This document shows positions 46,301-59,199 of a stretch of DNA of 64,000 bases, piece after piece (the stretch's first letter is position 1; every line of letters starts with the position of its first letter). The stretch covers positions 34,758,283 to 34,822,282 of the forward strand of contig OU612066.1 in the NCBI GenBank assembly GCA_914767715.1, given 5' to 3'. The notes under the pieces are model-generated. The model saw nothing but the letters and a program-made list of their open reading frames with translations. It did no database searches and was not told where the DNA came from. This DNA comes from Membranipora membranacea. Its lineage: Eukaryota > Bryozoa > Gymnolaemata > Cheilostomatida > Membraniporidae. The position numbers and the translations under genes are program-made.

Positions 46301-48902
46301 CAGTACCTGATTCTATACACAGTGCCGGCGCCAGGATCAGGGGTATCGCTATTGTAGCCCCAACCATCGTCAAATAGTGCTGCAAATATATATGAAAGAA
46401 ACACATACAGTAAGAAATACAGAAATATACTATTGCTGAAATGTGGCATAGTTGGAATTATCTACTTATCACAATAAAAGTTGTGATAAATCTGCATTAC
46501 AGCACAAAATTAATCCTCAGTCGAGGTCAGCCCAAGGTTGCAAACCAGCTAAATGAATATCTAAACACCCTAAAAACTCTTACAACCTCATCTGTCAAAA
46601 CCTGATAAAAAATCGGTCACAGGTCATTGTCAAAGTAGTGTCAAAGGAGTTTGAAGACGTGGCATTACGAGAACAAGTCGAGTGGAATCATATTTATGCG
46701 CCTATAACAATGAAATTTTTTAACAACTAGACTTTTTATCTTACTTTGACTACAACAATGAGACTTTTTAACCCAGAAAAAATTCAGTGTCAACTATTAG
46801 CCTATAGTCTATAATGTAAAGATCTAAAGGTGCAGCTATCGAAGAATTAAAATTTGACAGTCCAGTCAATGAATGTTTATCAATTAGTTTAAATATTCAA
46901 ACTATGATAATCTACAAGGAATAGCACTGTCATGTACCAAAGGCGTGTGTGACTAATCAAAGATACCAAACCCAAGCCATTTTAGGCCTATTTTTAGCCT
47001 CTTAGATATGACTGCAATTTATATCTATATGATAGAATCAGAGAAACTTATCAAAGACTGTATGAGGAAAAATTATTTACATGATACTAATACCAGCGGA
47101 TATTAATACCAGTTATGCTTTGCCAATCAGTGTCATCGTGAGAAATTATTTTTACATAACATGTGAACCACAAACATACAGCTGTTACTCCTCGGCCCGT
47201 TTAAAATATTTAGAAATGTGGAAAACACATTTTGTACTATTCATGAATATGAGATCACAGAGAGCACTAAAGATGGGGAAATGTAATAGATTGGAGTGAT
47301 AATGTCATCAATTACAGAAGTCCCAGGGTTGTCAGTGTTTTTGCAGAGCAGATTGCTTATCGTAGTGGCCTAGCTGTCGTATCGGTTATGAATAATGGAT
47401 GGGAGGGAAATTAGACCACAATCTGACATGATGAATTTAGATTGATCCGTCTGTAACTGAAGAAGAAAACTTTCCATCCTGCCAAGAATATGTGTATCAA
47501 TAGCAGCTACTAGTAATTGTGAAATCACCAACAGGCGTCAGTCTTGCAAGTGATTCACATCAAAAGCAAAATTCTAACTAAATCAATTTTGCTGCCTGAA
47601 TGTCGGCTTTTGGCTCTGGTATCAGAACTGCAGACTTTTCCTGCTCATACAGTACGCAGAACCTGCCTGTTACAATCTCTGCTGTCAATTACAGCCCAAT
47701 CAGGCTGTCTGCATTATCTGCCTTAAAATGCAACCCTGGTCATGACAGAAAGCTAGGCCAACAGTATAGAGGAAACACCCTCTGGTATATAACAATAAAC
47801 TATCTCTGATAACACAGATCTATGTACATAGACAGTATAGTACAGCCACGCTCAACCTCGGCCAAATTGGCCATTTCGGCCAAATGCCCCCTTACCACCT
47901 TACACATTTTCTCGTCTTAGTCAAAAATAAAGGAAATTCCGCAGTATTCTGCCATGTGAGCTATCCTTCAGCACTATGGCCTGGCTCATAACATACCTCC
48001 ACGTCAATATGAGCAAGGTTCGAAAACACTGCAGCCTCGTAACATGTTCTAAACTGGGTTTGACTGTGTTTGACCTTGTGAAGTTTCACTGTTAACAAGG
48101 TCATGGCGTCTCATCCAAAAAAAAATCTCTGTTTAAGTGTTTTCAATGCTCTAAGATGAACACTAAAATTGAAATTTTGACTAAAAATTGCTCGCACGAA
48201 ATATTTTCTCATTATTCTATTCACGGACAATTCACCAAAATCACTGTTGTAATCCTCTACTTCTCTGTAAGCAGTAAACTCAAGCTCTGTTTCCTACCTC
48301 CAAGTTCTAGGACTCCCATGTGATCTTTTCTGTCACTAGCAAAATTGTGTCGCTCACCTTTTTTAGTTACTCAAAGATTCATGTGTCCAATTATTTATTA
48401 GTTTTCTTCCCAAAACTGCCTCTATTTTCAAAAAGTTTTCTAGGGAGGTCCCATACTCCTAGCTAAAGGCACCCATCCCGCCTCGCCCCACCACTTTAAA
48501 ACCAATGGACACAGGCCTGGATATTCTCCATTCTGTATCACAAGTAAAATTTGCCGAAAAGTTGGTGCGGCCAATTGGTAAGCTTCCCAAAAAAAGTGGC
48601 CAAACCCGGAAAAAGGTTGGGCATGCATGGTATAGTATAATATACTCTTTCTGATAAGACAGATTTTTGTACATAGACAGTATAGTATAACCAAGGAGTA
48701 ACCTGTTACTCCTTGGTATAACATACTCTCTCTCGTAGGCAGATTACAGTACCTGGAAGCCGAGAAAAATCCAAAGATAGAAGGGAGGCACATCTTCTAT
48801 AGAATACTGTAGTTTTGGTAGATCGTGTGTCTCCGTATCCTCCGTACCAGAGTCCGATCTTACAGGAGATGTATCTCTAACCATCTCCATCTCCTCACCC
48901 AT
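34354..48902 (-). CDS. SLC23-family nucleobase/ascorbate transporter, complete, 14 coding exons
   Basis: Exons in gene order: 48902-48753, 46379-46210, 45265-45171, 41316-41210, 40577-40396, 39913-39793, 37536-37380, 37141-37036, 36694-36547, 36410-36281, 35685-35542, 35274-35179, 34935-34812 and 34531-34354. All have AG/GT borders and all phases agree, giving 1,908 bases, 635 residues, the usual size for SLC23. Hallmarks: [19 protein letters not shown] in the first membrane segment, the [11 protein letters not shown] stretch, [11 protein letters not shown] in the substrate-site helix, the NAT signature E-N-I-G-x4-T, then [10 protein letters not shown] and NTIPG. About 12-14 hydrophobic segments are expected, with both ends cytoplasmic. 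The family moves ascorbate or nucleobases across the plasma membrane with sodium. The E in the signature favours nucleobases. The first coding exon has an acceptor-like TTACAG just upstream, so a 5' untranslated exon is likely. Confidence 0.94.
36975..37012. repeat. Fragment of the 351-bp fold-back MITE family
   Basis: CCTCCCCCAACAACAAAGCTTGTCATGACA resembles the right end of the element at 19025-19375 (ACAAAGCTTGTTAAGACAGG next to a C-rich run). Only this one end is seen. Confidence 0.4.
37720..38356. mobile_element. Near-perfect 637-bp hairpin (fold-back) element in an SLC23 intron
   Basis: The left half (37720 to about 38045) is repeated in reverse complement as about 38055-38356, with a loop of only a few bases (ATCAT near 38047-38051). 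The outer ends are YGGGTTCTTGAAAACGCGG-like. Many blocks of 15-30 bases match exactly. A 9-bp direct repeat ATGCTRCTA flanks it (37711-37719 and 38357-38365, one mismatch). It lies in the intron between 37536 and 39793, minus-strand exons 6 to 7. Confidence 0.85.
39505..39565. repeat. Copy of one end of the G-rich inverted-repeat family
   Basis: GGGGGGCCGTCGGACG, a run of about 14 G, then AAAGTCTGGGGGCTCAGACT. It matches the left end of the element at 43710 and continues to match into CAGACTAATG and CCATTTAT. Confidence 0.7.
43710..44585. mobile_element. G-rich inverted-repeat (MITE-like) element in an SLC23 intron
   Basis: The left end (43710-43760: GGGGGGCCGTCGGACG, then AAAGTCTGGGGGGCTCAG) is repeated in reverse complement at 44528-44583. 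The about 770 bases between are AT-rich without a coding frame. A target duplication is not evident. It lies in the 3.9-kb intron between exons 3 and 4. Confidence 0.6.
44350..44375 (+). repeat. TTTAG pentanucleotide microsatellite
   Basis: About five tandem TTTAG units. Confidence 0.8.
45750..45865 (+). repeat. Short tandem duplications of CACATATAATCCCAGCA and TTTGTATATAT
   Basis: CACATATAATCCCAGCA occurs at about 45753 and 45831, with CAGTTTGTATATATTTGTAT between and around them. It is followed at 45940-45958 by a G run. Confidence 0.65.
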
Positions 48903-48904
48903 AT

Positions 48905-51900
48905 CTGTAACAATGAGTATATGAACAATGAATATTGTTATCCTACCTTGTAATTCTAGAACAATCGCACAATAGCTCATTAGATTAATTGGCGGATGCT
49001 TCCTGTTATTGACAGTGACAAAAACACCTACCATTCAAGGTAGAAATTGGTTAGCAGCTTATCCTTATGAATTCAATATAATAAACCTGCTGTGAATGTG
49101 ATTGATCCCTCCTTAAAAAATTTGCAAAAAAAACTAAAAGATTTTGTAATGGAATTCTAGGCAGGTTGACCAATTTTGCCATCTCTTAGTTTAATTATGA
49201 TGGCCCAATTAATAATAATGCAATCAAGAGAGATGAGAAAATAAATAACGCTACTCATAAAAAAAAACCAAGTTAAACCACCATTGCAAAGACTTCTTTT
49301 TTACAATTCTTGTTTTGTACTGTTATTAATGACGAAGTTTGATATATTGGGAGTCTCGGAGCAAGTTCAAAGATTCTCCTCATGTAATTGATAGCAAGCA
49401 GGGAAATTATCTATCTAGCTTTTTTATACCATTATCCTTCTGTCCAAAACTCTTGCCCTAGTGGTGTGGCACCATTTTTTGCAAGGAAAAAGATGTGAAG
49501 CTCTACATCAAGAACAGACAGGGTTATCTGACTCCTGTTGGCCCCTGACGATAGTTGCAAAAAATATGACATGGTTTTTCGATGAATCATCAGGTCTCCT
49601 TCCTATTTCACACTACTACTTGTGATCCAGTCACACCAGGCCACATTCACTCAGCATAAATCTGTGGTTAACATCAATGGAAACCTATTAGGCACATGGT
49701 TGGGATATTCACACCAATAGAAGAGTCAGTAACATAGAAATAATATGTCAGCTGTGTGTGATTAATTTGCCATCTTATAGGAAACATGATGACATATGAG
49801 GATCATGCCATCATCCCACTACAAATCCTATCATTAAAATTGTTTGAATCCTTTCAAATACTAAGGTTGACCCTGAGATAACTACCAGCTATAAAAAAAA
49901 TGGAACTTCGAACTTGTCACCATATACTGATTTGTTGAACCCCAAAGCAAAGAAGTATCGGCATGACAAAGGCTAGGTTTTGAGTAATAGCTATAGTAAC
50001 CACATACAGCCATTCTTCCGTTCATCGTTCATCTGTATGTTGTCGAGCTTGAACTGAATTAGTTATTCTACAGGAGACAATTAGACATAATATGTGCTTA
50101 TCAGACACAACCTAATTTTAATTATAGGTGGTTTATTTTGGAAGGGCTACAACGAAAGCCATATTATGAAAGATTAGTAGTGTAGGGCTAGATTATGCAA
50201 AATATGCAAAATATGCAAATGTGATTTGATATGTAGCAGCCTCAGAGAAGGTTTAGCATGTAATAGTTGGTATGCAGCATAACATAAATTGGAGTAATAT
50301 ACTGCTCTATTCAAGATCATTGACACTCATATTGCTATCAATTCAAAAATAGTGCTGGGTAATTGCCGATGATCAGACTGTCAAGGCCTAATCCCCTCCT
50401 CCCTGCTGGTGCTCAAGATGATGATAACCCCCTCCTTGAGACCATTCTCACTGTTGAGACATAATAACTCAGAACTTGAAAACTTGAAAAAAGTGTAACT
50501 ACTTATTTGTCTACCCTTGTTGCAGCGGTGGCGGGAGTGAGAGTGTTAATCCTATGTCAATGTTGGTTTATCTTCAAGAGGAATATATTTTTACTTTACA
50601 ATGTCATAGGGTGAGCAAGTGAGACTCAAGTTACCATGAACTATTTAAGTGTTGTTAAATTGGAACTTGGAAGCTATCCCAGCTATACTATCAACTAGAA
50701 ATGAAGGCAGAAAACCGAGTCTGGATTTAATTACGTACCTTTCAAAGTCGGCTTCTAATGCTTAAAAGAAAATTGTTCCGCAATGTTATAGTTCTAATAG
50801 TACAGTCGTCCGGTCTTATATGTCCAAGAGGGGTTATGCAGCAATAAAGCGCCTGTGAAAAAGATTCAAATCTACTGTGTGAAACCTGACACAACTATGG
50901 GTACACTTCAAATAAGAATAAACTTTATATTACATTATAAACGTATCCATGAGAGGCAAACCTACAAAATGCTGTGCTCATTTATCTATTTGCTCCAACC
51001 AATCAAAAGCTGAACATTGACACATCGATTCAATAATAATTATTTGTCACAGATCATAAATATCTGCTATCTGTGGCTTAACAACAGTGATGAGTGATAG
51101 TCATCCTCATATAAATAACAAGTTATATCATTCATAACAAAATACAAGCTCAAGACTAGTGGCGGATTATTATTATCATTCAGAACAAATAGTGGTGGAT
51201 TTTTTTTTCCGGAATCATGAAAGGGGTGGCTCCATATATTGCCTGCCCAGAGAATGATGATGAAAGAAGGGAATAAGAGCTGCCCTTAGTAATGCAAAAC
51301 CATTGATCTTGAAAAGGTAACTTGAAATAATCTAAAGATTTGAAGTTCTTAGGGATGAGTTTGAGCCCTGAGGAAAGTAGTCAATTCTGCCACCTTGAAC
51401 CATTACATGTGCACATTTTCACATGCAGTACCTGGTATCTATAACTTTAATCCCCTACTTAACATTCAATTTTAATTTATGTCCATCAGCATTTAGAACA
51501 GCGTGCCATATAACACCAAGATAAACGACAAATGATGACCTTTAATCTACTGATAAAATAGGTCATAGTATGTACTGTAATCATTCACAAACAACTAATA
51601 AACAAGCTTAAAATCATCAACAACAGATCCCATCAGCGAGTGAGATCATGGTCTGAACACTGGCCTACAACCATAATATCCTAGTGCTTCTTCTTGTGGC
51701 AGCTGTGCAGGTATCTAATACATTTCAAGTTTGTGGTTTGTAATTAATTGCAGAATGTCTTAACTAAATGTGCATACTCCTATCACCACACTATCGGTCT
51801 CGCCGACCTGTAGGTCTCCTTTTTCAGATATTTTTCGGTATTCCAAACTGCGATTGCTGCAGCCGTGATCTTGAACTTTTAAAGCAAATGTGACCATGCT

Positions 51901-53320
51901 GATAAGACTTGCTAAACTTTTTTTTGCAATGTTTGACAGTTTTATAAGCAGGTTTGAGCGTATAGATTAACAATGCACTGCAATTTATCAATTGATGTCT
52001 GTCAAATCATTAAAAGATACATTTTAAACAAGAATACATTCATATTTAGGGAAACAAATCAGCTTTGTGGTAGTTCTGATATCAGTGATGAGGTACTTGT
52101 CACTAACCTATTTGACACTGAATGCTGTACTCCCTCAATATGGTGTGAGCCAGGGAAGGTGAGCTGTAAGAGATTCTGGTGTGTGTAGGTCCTTACTTAG
52201 TTTATACGCCTCAAAACTGTAGAGGACAGACAAGTTATGACTGCGATATCCCATCTTTTGTGCTCAAATGATTACAGTATTCATAGCCTAGCCGACAGAC
52301 TCACGATTGAAAAGCTGGAACAAATAATAGAGCTTTTCAGACAGACAAAGAGGTTTCAAGTTTCAAGTTTAATTATCCCTACCAAAAAGCTACTGTGGCA
52401 TTAATTACAGACTGAAAAGGAAATAATGGCTGGTGGTTGGAAGACAGGTTGACTGCTTTTGGAGACTTAATTGAAGGTTGACTCTTAAAGTAGGCGCTTG
52501 AAATTAGCATTGTGTTGGTTTTGATAACAGTGTTTTCAAGCAGTTCACTCTGTTATGAATCTGCTCTTAAAAGCCCTTGTAGATAAAAACAGTTGTTAAC
52601 ATAACCGTTTGAGTGCTTTGTAACCTTATCAAAGGTCATGGCCTGTCGGTCTGATCAAATATCAAAAAGAGGGCAAGCGGCGTCACTGTGAAGTAAACTC
52701 CCCTTGCAAATTATGCCAGTCAATTCTGATAAAGCTATACATAAAAACCACTATTCAATATACCACTATCCAACATACCACTATCCAACAAACCACCATC
52801 CAACAAACCACCATCCAATCGAGGAGTTGAAGTGACTTGATCCAATTAAGCAATTAGCCAAGATTAAAAAGTTGGCATCTAATTGATGAACATGTGAGAT
52901 ATTCAGTAATAATAACCATAATTTGTTTTTTGGCAGCTTGCCATGTCAATCAATCATTGTAGAAAACTTCTGCAAATTTTTTAAACCAAGCCAGTTCGAT
53001 GCTGCTTGCTATGTCAAACTTATTACAATATAGTATAATATTATTACTAATGTTGCTACTATTATTAAGTATATATATATATTGATGTTGTGTACTTTTA
53101 TTACGATGTGTGTGGTACACAACTGGATAAGCATGCCTGTACAATATTTACTTTATCCGTTGAAAGGTCAAGCTCCTGCAATCAACTATGGTATTTTCTC
53201 ACTGGCACACCCGATTGTGAATACGCCAGCTCACCCATGATATGCAATATACAATACTATATAAAATCAAAATAAAATTGAAGCACTTTGCAATGAACTA
53301 GCGAAATATCAATGATGTAT
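48905..53320. other. No gene recognised upstream of SLC23
   Basis: AT-rich sequence without a supported exon. It probably holds the promoter and a noncoding 5' exon of the SLC23 gene. The open frame at 51973-52188 matches nothing I know. Confidence 0.5.
52745..52820 (+). repeat. ACCACYATCCAACA short tandem repeat
   Basis: Five imperfect units of about 14-15 bases (ACCACTATCCAACAT, ACCACCATCCAACAA). Confidence 0.8.
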
Positions 53321-53330
53321 ATTTTAATTA

Positions 53331-56222
53331 GATTCCGTGTCAAAATGCCATGGCCAAAATGCCATTGGGACAAAATGCCATTGCCATAATGCCATTGTCA
53401 TAATGCCATGGCCATAATGCCATAGGTGAAAACACCACTGCACAATATACCAATGCCAAAATACCAGTTGTACAAAACGCCAGTTGTGTCAAAATACCAG
53501 TGGATATAAAGCCAGATGTGTCAAAATACCAGTGGATATAAAGCCAGATTGGACATAATATCATGCGGGACAACATACCATATCCCAAAATACCATTGCC
53601 AAAATGCCAAAATATATAACCAAAGGAGATCAAGCCACATTGTATTTTTTCAGTCACATTACAGCTGCGGGTTGCTTGATCAGAGTAGGGGGTTGTTCAG
53701 TTGGTTAGAGCCATCTCCTTCACTGTTCAAGTCTCGAAGTTTCTTCGTTCAATTTCAATTATATCTGAGGTTTGTTGGGATCCACAAACTGAGAGCTAGT
53801 GACTTGTAATAAATATTTCCCAACCATTCTTCAAATATCAACTAAAGGCATGTTTGTGAACCATCCGTCTGCTGTGTTGGTGGTGCAATGATTTTGTCTT
53901 GCCATGTTATATAAATAGCAAATGGTATGTGCAGCAAAAGAGAAAATGGGATCAGAGGATAGTGATACGTGTAGTTTAAGTAAGTGTAACTTACAAATTT
54001 ATTCAAAAATAAAACAAACCGCATATACAGACCAACCCTACCTGAGTACAAAATAATCTTTGCATTGTTGTAGCAGAGAAAATAGGCTCAAATAAAACTT
54101 AAGTTCTTCAATGAGGCATTACGCGTGCAGATGGTGAGTCTTGACGAGATGTGTGCGCTGTGCTCGCTGTCTACCGGCACCCTTGGGCTCTTTGGCAGCT
54201 TTTTGGAGGATTTAGCTCCCCACGAACTGACTTTTTGTTGGTGACATCAACATTGATTTGAATCCAGAAAAAAATTTTGACTTAGCTTCAAAACACTAGA
54301 GCAAGTTGAGTTGAAGCCAATATTTTTATATTCTTATTAGATCCCGAACCGGAATTTGTGAAACCAAAATAATTATTTTATATTATCTATTACTATTATT
54401 AAATCCGAACATAAAAATGTGCACCTTAGATTTAAACATTTCAGATCAACAATTCCTTACGGATGAACACAACTAAAATAAATTAATGTGTTATTATAAG
54501 AAATTATACAATAACAAAATTGTTACAGAAATATCTGACACCAACTTTCAATGGAAAACCAAGCTCATGCATTGATAATGCCAGCAACAAAATTAGTGCC
54601 AGAAAGCATCAACGTCCTACTATCAAGAAACCTTGGATGACTAAGCAGTTATTTACACTCACCAAAGAGGGTACTAAACTTCACAAAATAAGCAAAAAGC
54701 ATTCAAAAACCATAGAGGAAATTTAAAAATCATTGTAACAAATTTGGCATTAGATGGGCACAGTACAACATACTGACACAATCAATATTATAATGGAACA
54801 ACTTTACGGCCATTTTATTGATGGAAGAATCACCCAGGGTGTAATTTTATATCTTTCAAAAGCTTTGGATACAATAATTCACACCGTTCTAATAAGCAAA
54901 CAGATATTTTTTTCAGATATTATCCCCCTCATAGCGACTGTTAGAAAATTATCTTTTAAATAGAAAACAGTTTGTATTGGTAAGTGAATTAAATCGGTTT
55001 ACTGCCTGTCATGATCGGTGCTTCCCAGGGTTCAGTTCTCGGCTAGCACTATTTATAATTTATAATGTTGACCTTCTGAATGTATCACCTGATCTAAATT
55101 GAAATTTTTTTGCTGACAATACTAATAATTTTAGCACTGAACCTGAAATTACGAAGAGCAAGTTACCTCTGATAAATGAATGGTGTATCACCAACTGTCT
55201 TGTCATAAACTATGAGAATACATTTTTGAGACCTCGAACAACATTTTTAACCAGAAGATTAACAGCTCATATTCCGGAACTGTTTTAGAAGAAAGAGGAA
55301 CAGCATAACTATCTATGAACATTTTAGAAGCCTGAAAAAGGAATTAGATTTAACCCTGATGATGATACAAGCACTCGGTCCAGCCGTTGAGCAGAATCTA
55401 GAATTAGAGTTCTGGGGCAACGCAAGTGATAGCCAGATAGGACTCTGTGTGACATCAAGGGAATTAAACCAGGGGTCACAGTTATCATATTCTTGAAAAA
55501 CTAAAAATTTATGCCATTACAAATGCTTTTTGAATATAAAGTTTAGAAACTTATTAATTTCATACTCAATTCAAAATATTTTCAATATGATAACAAACCA
55601 TGAATACAACGCTTGATCCAACAAACTTGAATTTATGAAAACCAGTAACAAGTGAAGAGAGAGGTCCTTGTTAAGAAATTGCATAGGCTTGTTCAAAAAG
55701 TTCATACCGGGAGTGTTGGTAGGGCCAGAGTGCAATCATGCTAGCCTTCATGACGCCGGTAATAGCATCAGAAAAGACCAGTCAAAACCCTTCAAGCCAA
55801 GACATACAGTTGGTCAAATTTAGAGAGTCAATTAACTTGCCATAACTGAACTGAACCACCCCCTACTCTGATCGAGCAATCCGCAGCTGCAATGTGACTA
55901 AAAAAAAGTACAACGTGGCTTGATCTCCTTTGGTTATATATTTTGGCATTTTGGCAATGGTATTTTGGGATATGGTATGTTGTCCCGCATGGTATTATGT
56001 CCAATCTGGCTTTATATCCATTGGTATTTCGACACATCTGGCTGTATATCCACTGGTATTTTGACACAACTGGCGTTTTGTACAACTGGTATTTTGGCAT
56101 TGGTATATTGTGCAGTGGTGTATTCACCTATGGCATTATGGCCATGGCATTATGACAATGGCATAATGGCAATGGCATTTTGTCCCAATGGCATTTTGGC
56201 CATGGCATTATGGCCGGGTACC
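53331..56222. mobile_element. Large fold-back element with about 370-bp inverted arms and 9-bp target duplication
   Basis: The left arm (53331 to about 53705) and right arm (about 55845-56222) are inverted copies. Their outer about 250 bases are degenerate tandem copies of AAAATGCCATTG. Their inner about 100 bases match in GGAGATCAAGCCAC, AGTCACATT, CAGCTGCGG and GATCAGAGTAGGGGG. TTTTAATTA flanks both sides (53322-53330 and 56223-56231). The interior holds a decayed reverse-transcriptase fragment but no transposase. Open frames across the arms are by-products of the word repeat. Confidence 0.78.
54520..55290 (+). mobile_element. Decayed LINE fragment inside the fold-back element
   Basis: Broken frames encode RPTIKKPWMTKQLFTLTKEG, then QLYGHFIDGRITQGVILYLS (the 'DLSKAFD' region, here LSKALDTI), then a degraded 'FPGFSSRLALFIIYNVDLLN' where PQGS and LFxIYxNDLLN would be, then FFADNTNNFS at the YADD site. 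Motif order is that of a non-LTR reverse transcriptase. Catalytic residues are lost. Confidence 0.75.
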
Positions 56223-56231
56223 TTTTAATTA

Positions 56232-57566
56232 TAATCTAATTATAATACTCCGTTCTGTGATTTGTGAGTTATCTATACAATGGGAACTAGATTACTGACA
56301 GAGCAACTCCAGATTATACTGACAGAATACTGACAAAGCAACTCCAGAATATACTTACAGAATATTGTCAGAATACTGACAGAGCAATATTTTGAGATTT
56401 TTCTTTTGAATCAGGCGTATCATATTTTAAACAACAATGCCACTTTTTCTCTTGCTCTCTCTCTCTCTCTCTTATTTAGTTCACTTGTGAAATCGACATC
56501 CACTGACCACTAGTGCAATTTATTGGTTCCATTTAGGTAAATTTTAAATAGGGGGTCTACTTGTTATATTGTTTTCTGGAAAAACAGTCCATGCACTAAC
56601 TCGTCAGAATCGATGACAGTTTTACCAAACCTAAACACAAGCTGCCATAATCTGGGCTGAAACAACTGGCCCGGACAATGATGATAAGTTTAAAAGAATA
56701 ATGCACTTGGACCTGCCTTCTCAGGCCAAGTTTGGCAGGTCAAGTTGTAGCAATTTGCATGATCTAGCAGACATGACAGAAAGTGCACCAGAGGCCTAGC
56801 AAAACCGTAATGCTAGTCTACAGTGGTCTTGGAGATTTTAAGTTTATATATTGAACAGTGTCCCAGTAATATGGAGTGGGGTTGAAGTGTACGAGGTTGA
56901 GAGTTAAAACTTGTACGATCATTGTGGTTACAAAGTGAAACAACTGGATTAAAATGTTGCGATGACAATGGGTTCCTTGCTACATCATACAGGTATTCTG
57001 TGTGCAAGTTTTCTAAAAGTTCATAGAGATTGACTGATCACTTTCATTAAATGATAATGTAAAAATCTAAAATCATAAATTACCTGACATCTTTTATGCT
57101 TACCATTCTACATGTTTCTAGAAAATTTCCTGTGTTTTCAGAATTATTCTCCTGATAGTTATAACAATTGCAACACAATCGAACATTGGTTGGCATTAGA
57201 TGGCGTTCTGATTCCAATCTGAATTAAAATTGCAACCACCCTATACTTCAAACCAGGGGTGTTTTGAAGATCTCGAACAGGGGAACGATATCTAGACAAA
57301 GGTCTAACATAATATTAAGTCTCCTAGTTGAGAACCTTATCGCTGTGCACGTTTCTCAATTTTCCTTTATTGTAAATTTGGTTATAATAAGCCCCTCCCT
57401 GCCTGTTAAGTTATAATAGGCCCATGTGAACTGAAATTATTTATGTTGCTAATAATAGTTGTGTTCCCATCTGACAAGAGCGGACAAATTCTATTTCATC
57501 ATCAAGCACATCAAGGAGTTCTCTGTAACTCCCTGAGCACATCATAATCATAATGAGTAGCATAAT
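56232..57566. other. No gene recognised
   Basis: AT-rich spacer. A short CT repeat lies at about 56450-56472 and short duplications of GACAGAGCAACTCCAGA/GACAAAGCAACTCCAGA at about 56297-56355. Confidence 0.5.
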
Positions 57567-57609
57567 GATAGCATATGATAGCATATGATAGCATATGATA
57601 GCATATGAT
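57567..57609 (+). repeat. Tandem 10-bp repeat AGCATATGAT
   Basis: Four units, each holding the palindrome CATATG, immediately upstream of the truncated LINE. Confidence 0.9.
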
Positions 57610-59183
57610 TCGGATGTTAAACAAAACATTTCCCTACATAGGTCCAGTGCTCACAGATATTTTCAATAGAATTTTAGATGAAGGAGTATTTCCAAAAGTC
57701 TGGAAAATTGCTCGCGTAACCCCTGTTTTTAAGTCAGGGTCAAAAGATGACCCAGGAAATTATAGACCTATATCAGTTTTACCCGTTCTTTCGAAGGTAT
57801 TTGAAAAACATTTAAATATTAATATTCAGATATTTTTGAATGAAAACCATTTAATATCTTCATCACAGTTCGGTTTTCGCACTGCGCATTCATACAGCGA
57901 CGCCGTTCACAAAATTATTTCTGACTATTCTTCTGAGAAACTCAAACAAAAGAAGAGTATTTTTCTGTTTATTGATTTCTGCAAGGCATTTGATTGTGTT
58001 GATCACCAAATATTAAAAAATAAACTACAGAACTTTAATTTTGAGAACAAGGCATTTTCGTTGCTATCATCATTTCTACAGGACAGGTCTCAGTGTGTTC
58101 ATTTTGATGGTGCGGTGTCATCAATACTTGACATCAATATTGGGGTTCCGCAAGGTTCAATACTGGCACCAACTTTATTTCAGATTTATATAAATGACCT
58201 ACTTAATCTACCTCTCTCCTCGAACTCTTATGCATATGCTGATGACACTGTTTTTGTAGCAAGCCATTCTGTTCCCTCTACGTTAGTTCAAATTTGTAAT
58301 CGAGATTTGGTTTCAATCAACAAGTGGTGCAAAAATAATCACATGACAATAAATTATAAAAAATCACACTTTTTGAGTTCTTTTGGGGAGGATTCATCAT
58401 TAAATTTAAAAATTGACAATAACCAATTATTTTAAAGGCATGAAACTGAACATCTTTGCTTTAAGATAACTGGCTCATTTTCATTGAATGGCCATTGTGA
58501 GACTGTTTTGGATAAGGTGTCAAAAAAATACAAACTTACTTAAGCTATGCAGACCCTACTTGACCACGCATTCTGCTAAACAATTTTATTTTCAATTTAT
58601 TCACTGTTATCTCATTTATGGTATCCATATATATTACAACTTATGTGCATCAAATATTACAAACCCTATTTTCACTCAGCAAAAAAGAGCCTTGAGAATT
58701 GTGGCCAATGTTCAACATATACCTTTTTATTTGTCACCTACTAATGACCTATGTACATCACTTAAAATTTTACCCCTTCCAATACTGAGCAATTATTTTA
58801 CTTGCATTACGGGATTTAAGGCTCTGAATAATTTATCACCTCCATACATCTCTGATTTTTTTATTACCACACCACACCGATTTCCAAGAAGAGATACACA
58901 CTTACTTAAACCTCCATTAGACAACTTAAACCACAAAATAGCAACAAACTTTAATATTTTATTTTTACCCTCTTCATTGAGAAGCACTCTTACTTTGAAT
59001 AGGTTTAAGAAAAGGCTAATCAATGAACTAAAGGGCTAATGCACCATTTTTAAGTTTATTGGCATAGTCTTATTTTTTGTTGAGTCTTTGTTTGTATCAT
59101 TTTTCTTTTTTGCCATTTATGTCACATAATGAAAAACATTTGAAATAAGAATTGTTGCTGACAATAAAAGTATATATATATAT
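57605..59183 (+). mobile_element. 5'-truncated LINE with most of the reverse transcriptase
   Basis: The frame 57605-58435 covers the reverse-transcriptase fingers and palm: WKIARVTPVFKSGSKDDPGN, YRPISVLPVLSKVFEK, SSQFGFR, FLFIDFCKAFDCVDH, GVPQGSILAPTLFQIYINDL and the catalytic AYADDTVFVAS. After a frameshift the thumb/C-terminal region continues at 58488-59039 (RPYLTTHSAKQFYFQFIHCY, QQKRALRIVANVQH). The endonuclease half is missing. The copy ends with AATAAAAG and a TA repeat (59162-59183). Architecture and motifs suit a CR1/L2/Jockey-type element. The palm is intact in this copy, so it is one of the younger LINE copies here. Confidence 0.88.
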
Positions 59184-59199
59184 GGGTACCTGATTCATT

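Noticed and set aside
54060-54250. Histone-like basic peptide on the minus strand
   Set aside because: Only about 25 residues look basic, stops interrupt, and no family motif is present.
53340-56228. Cysteine- and tryptophan-rich repeat proteins on both strands
   Set aside because: They are translations of the AAAATGCCATTG word in the arms of a fold-back element.
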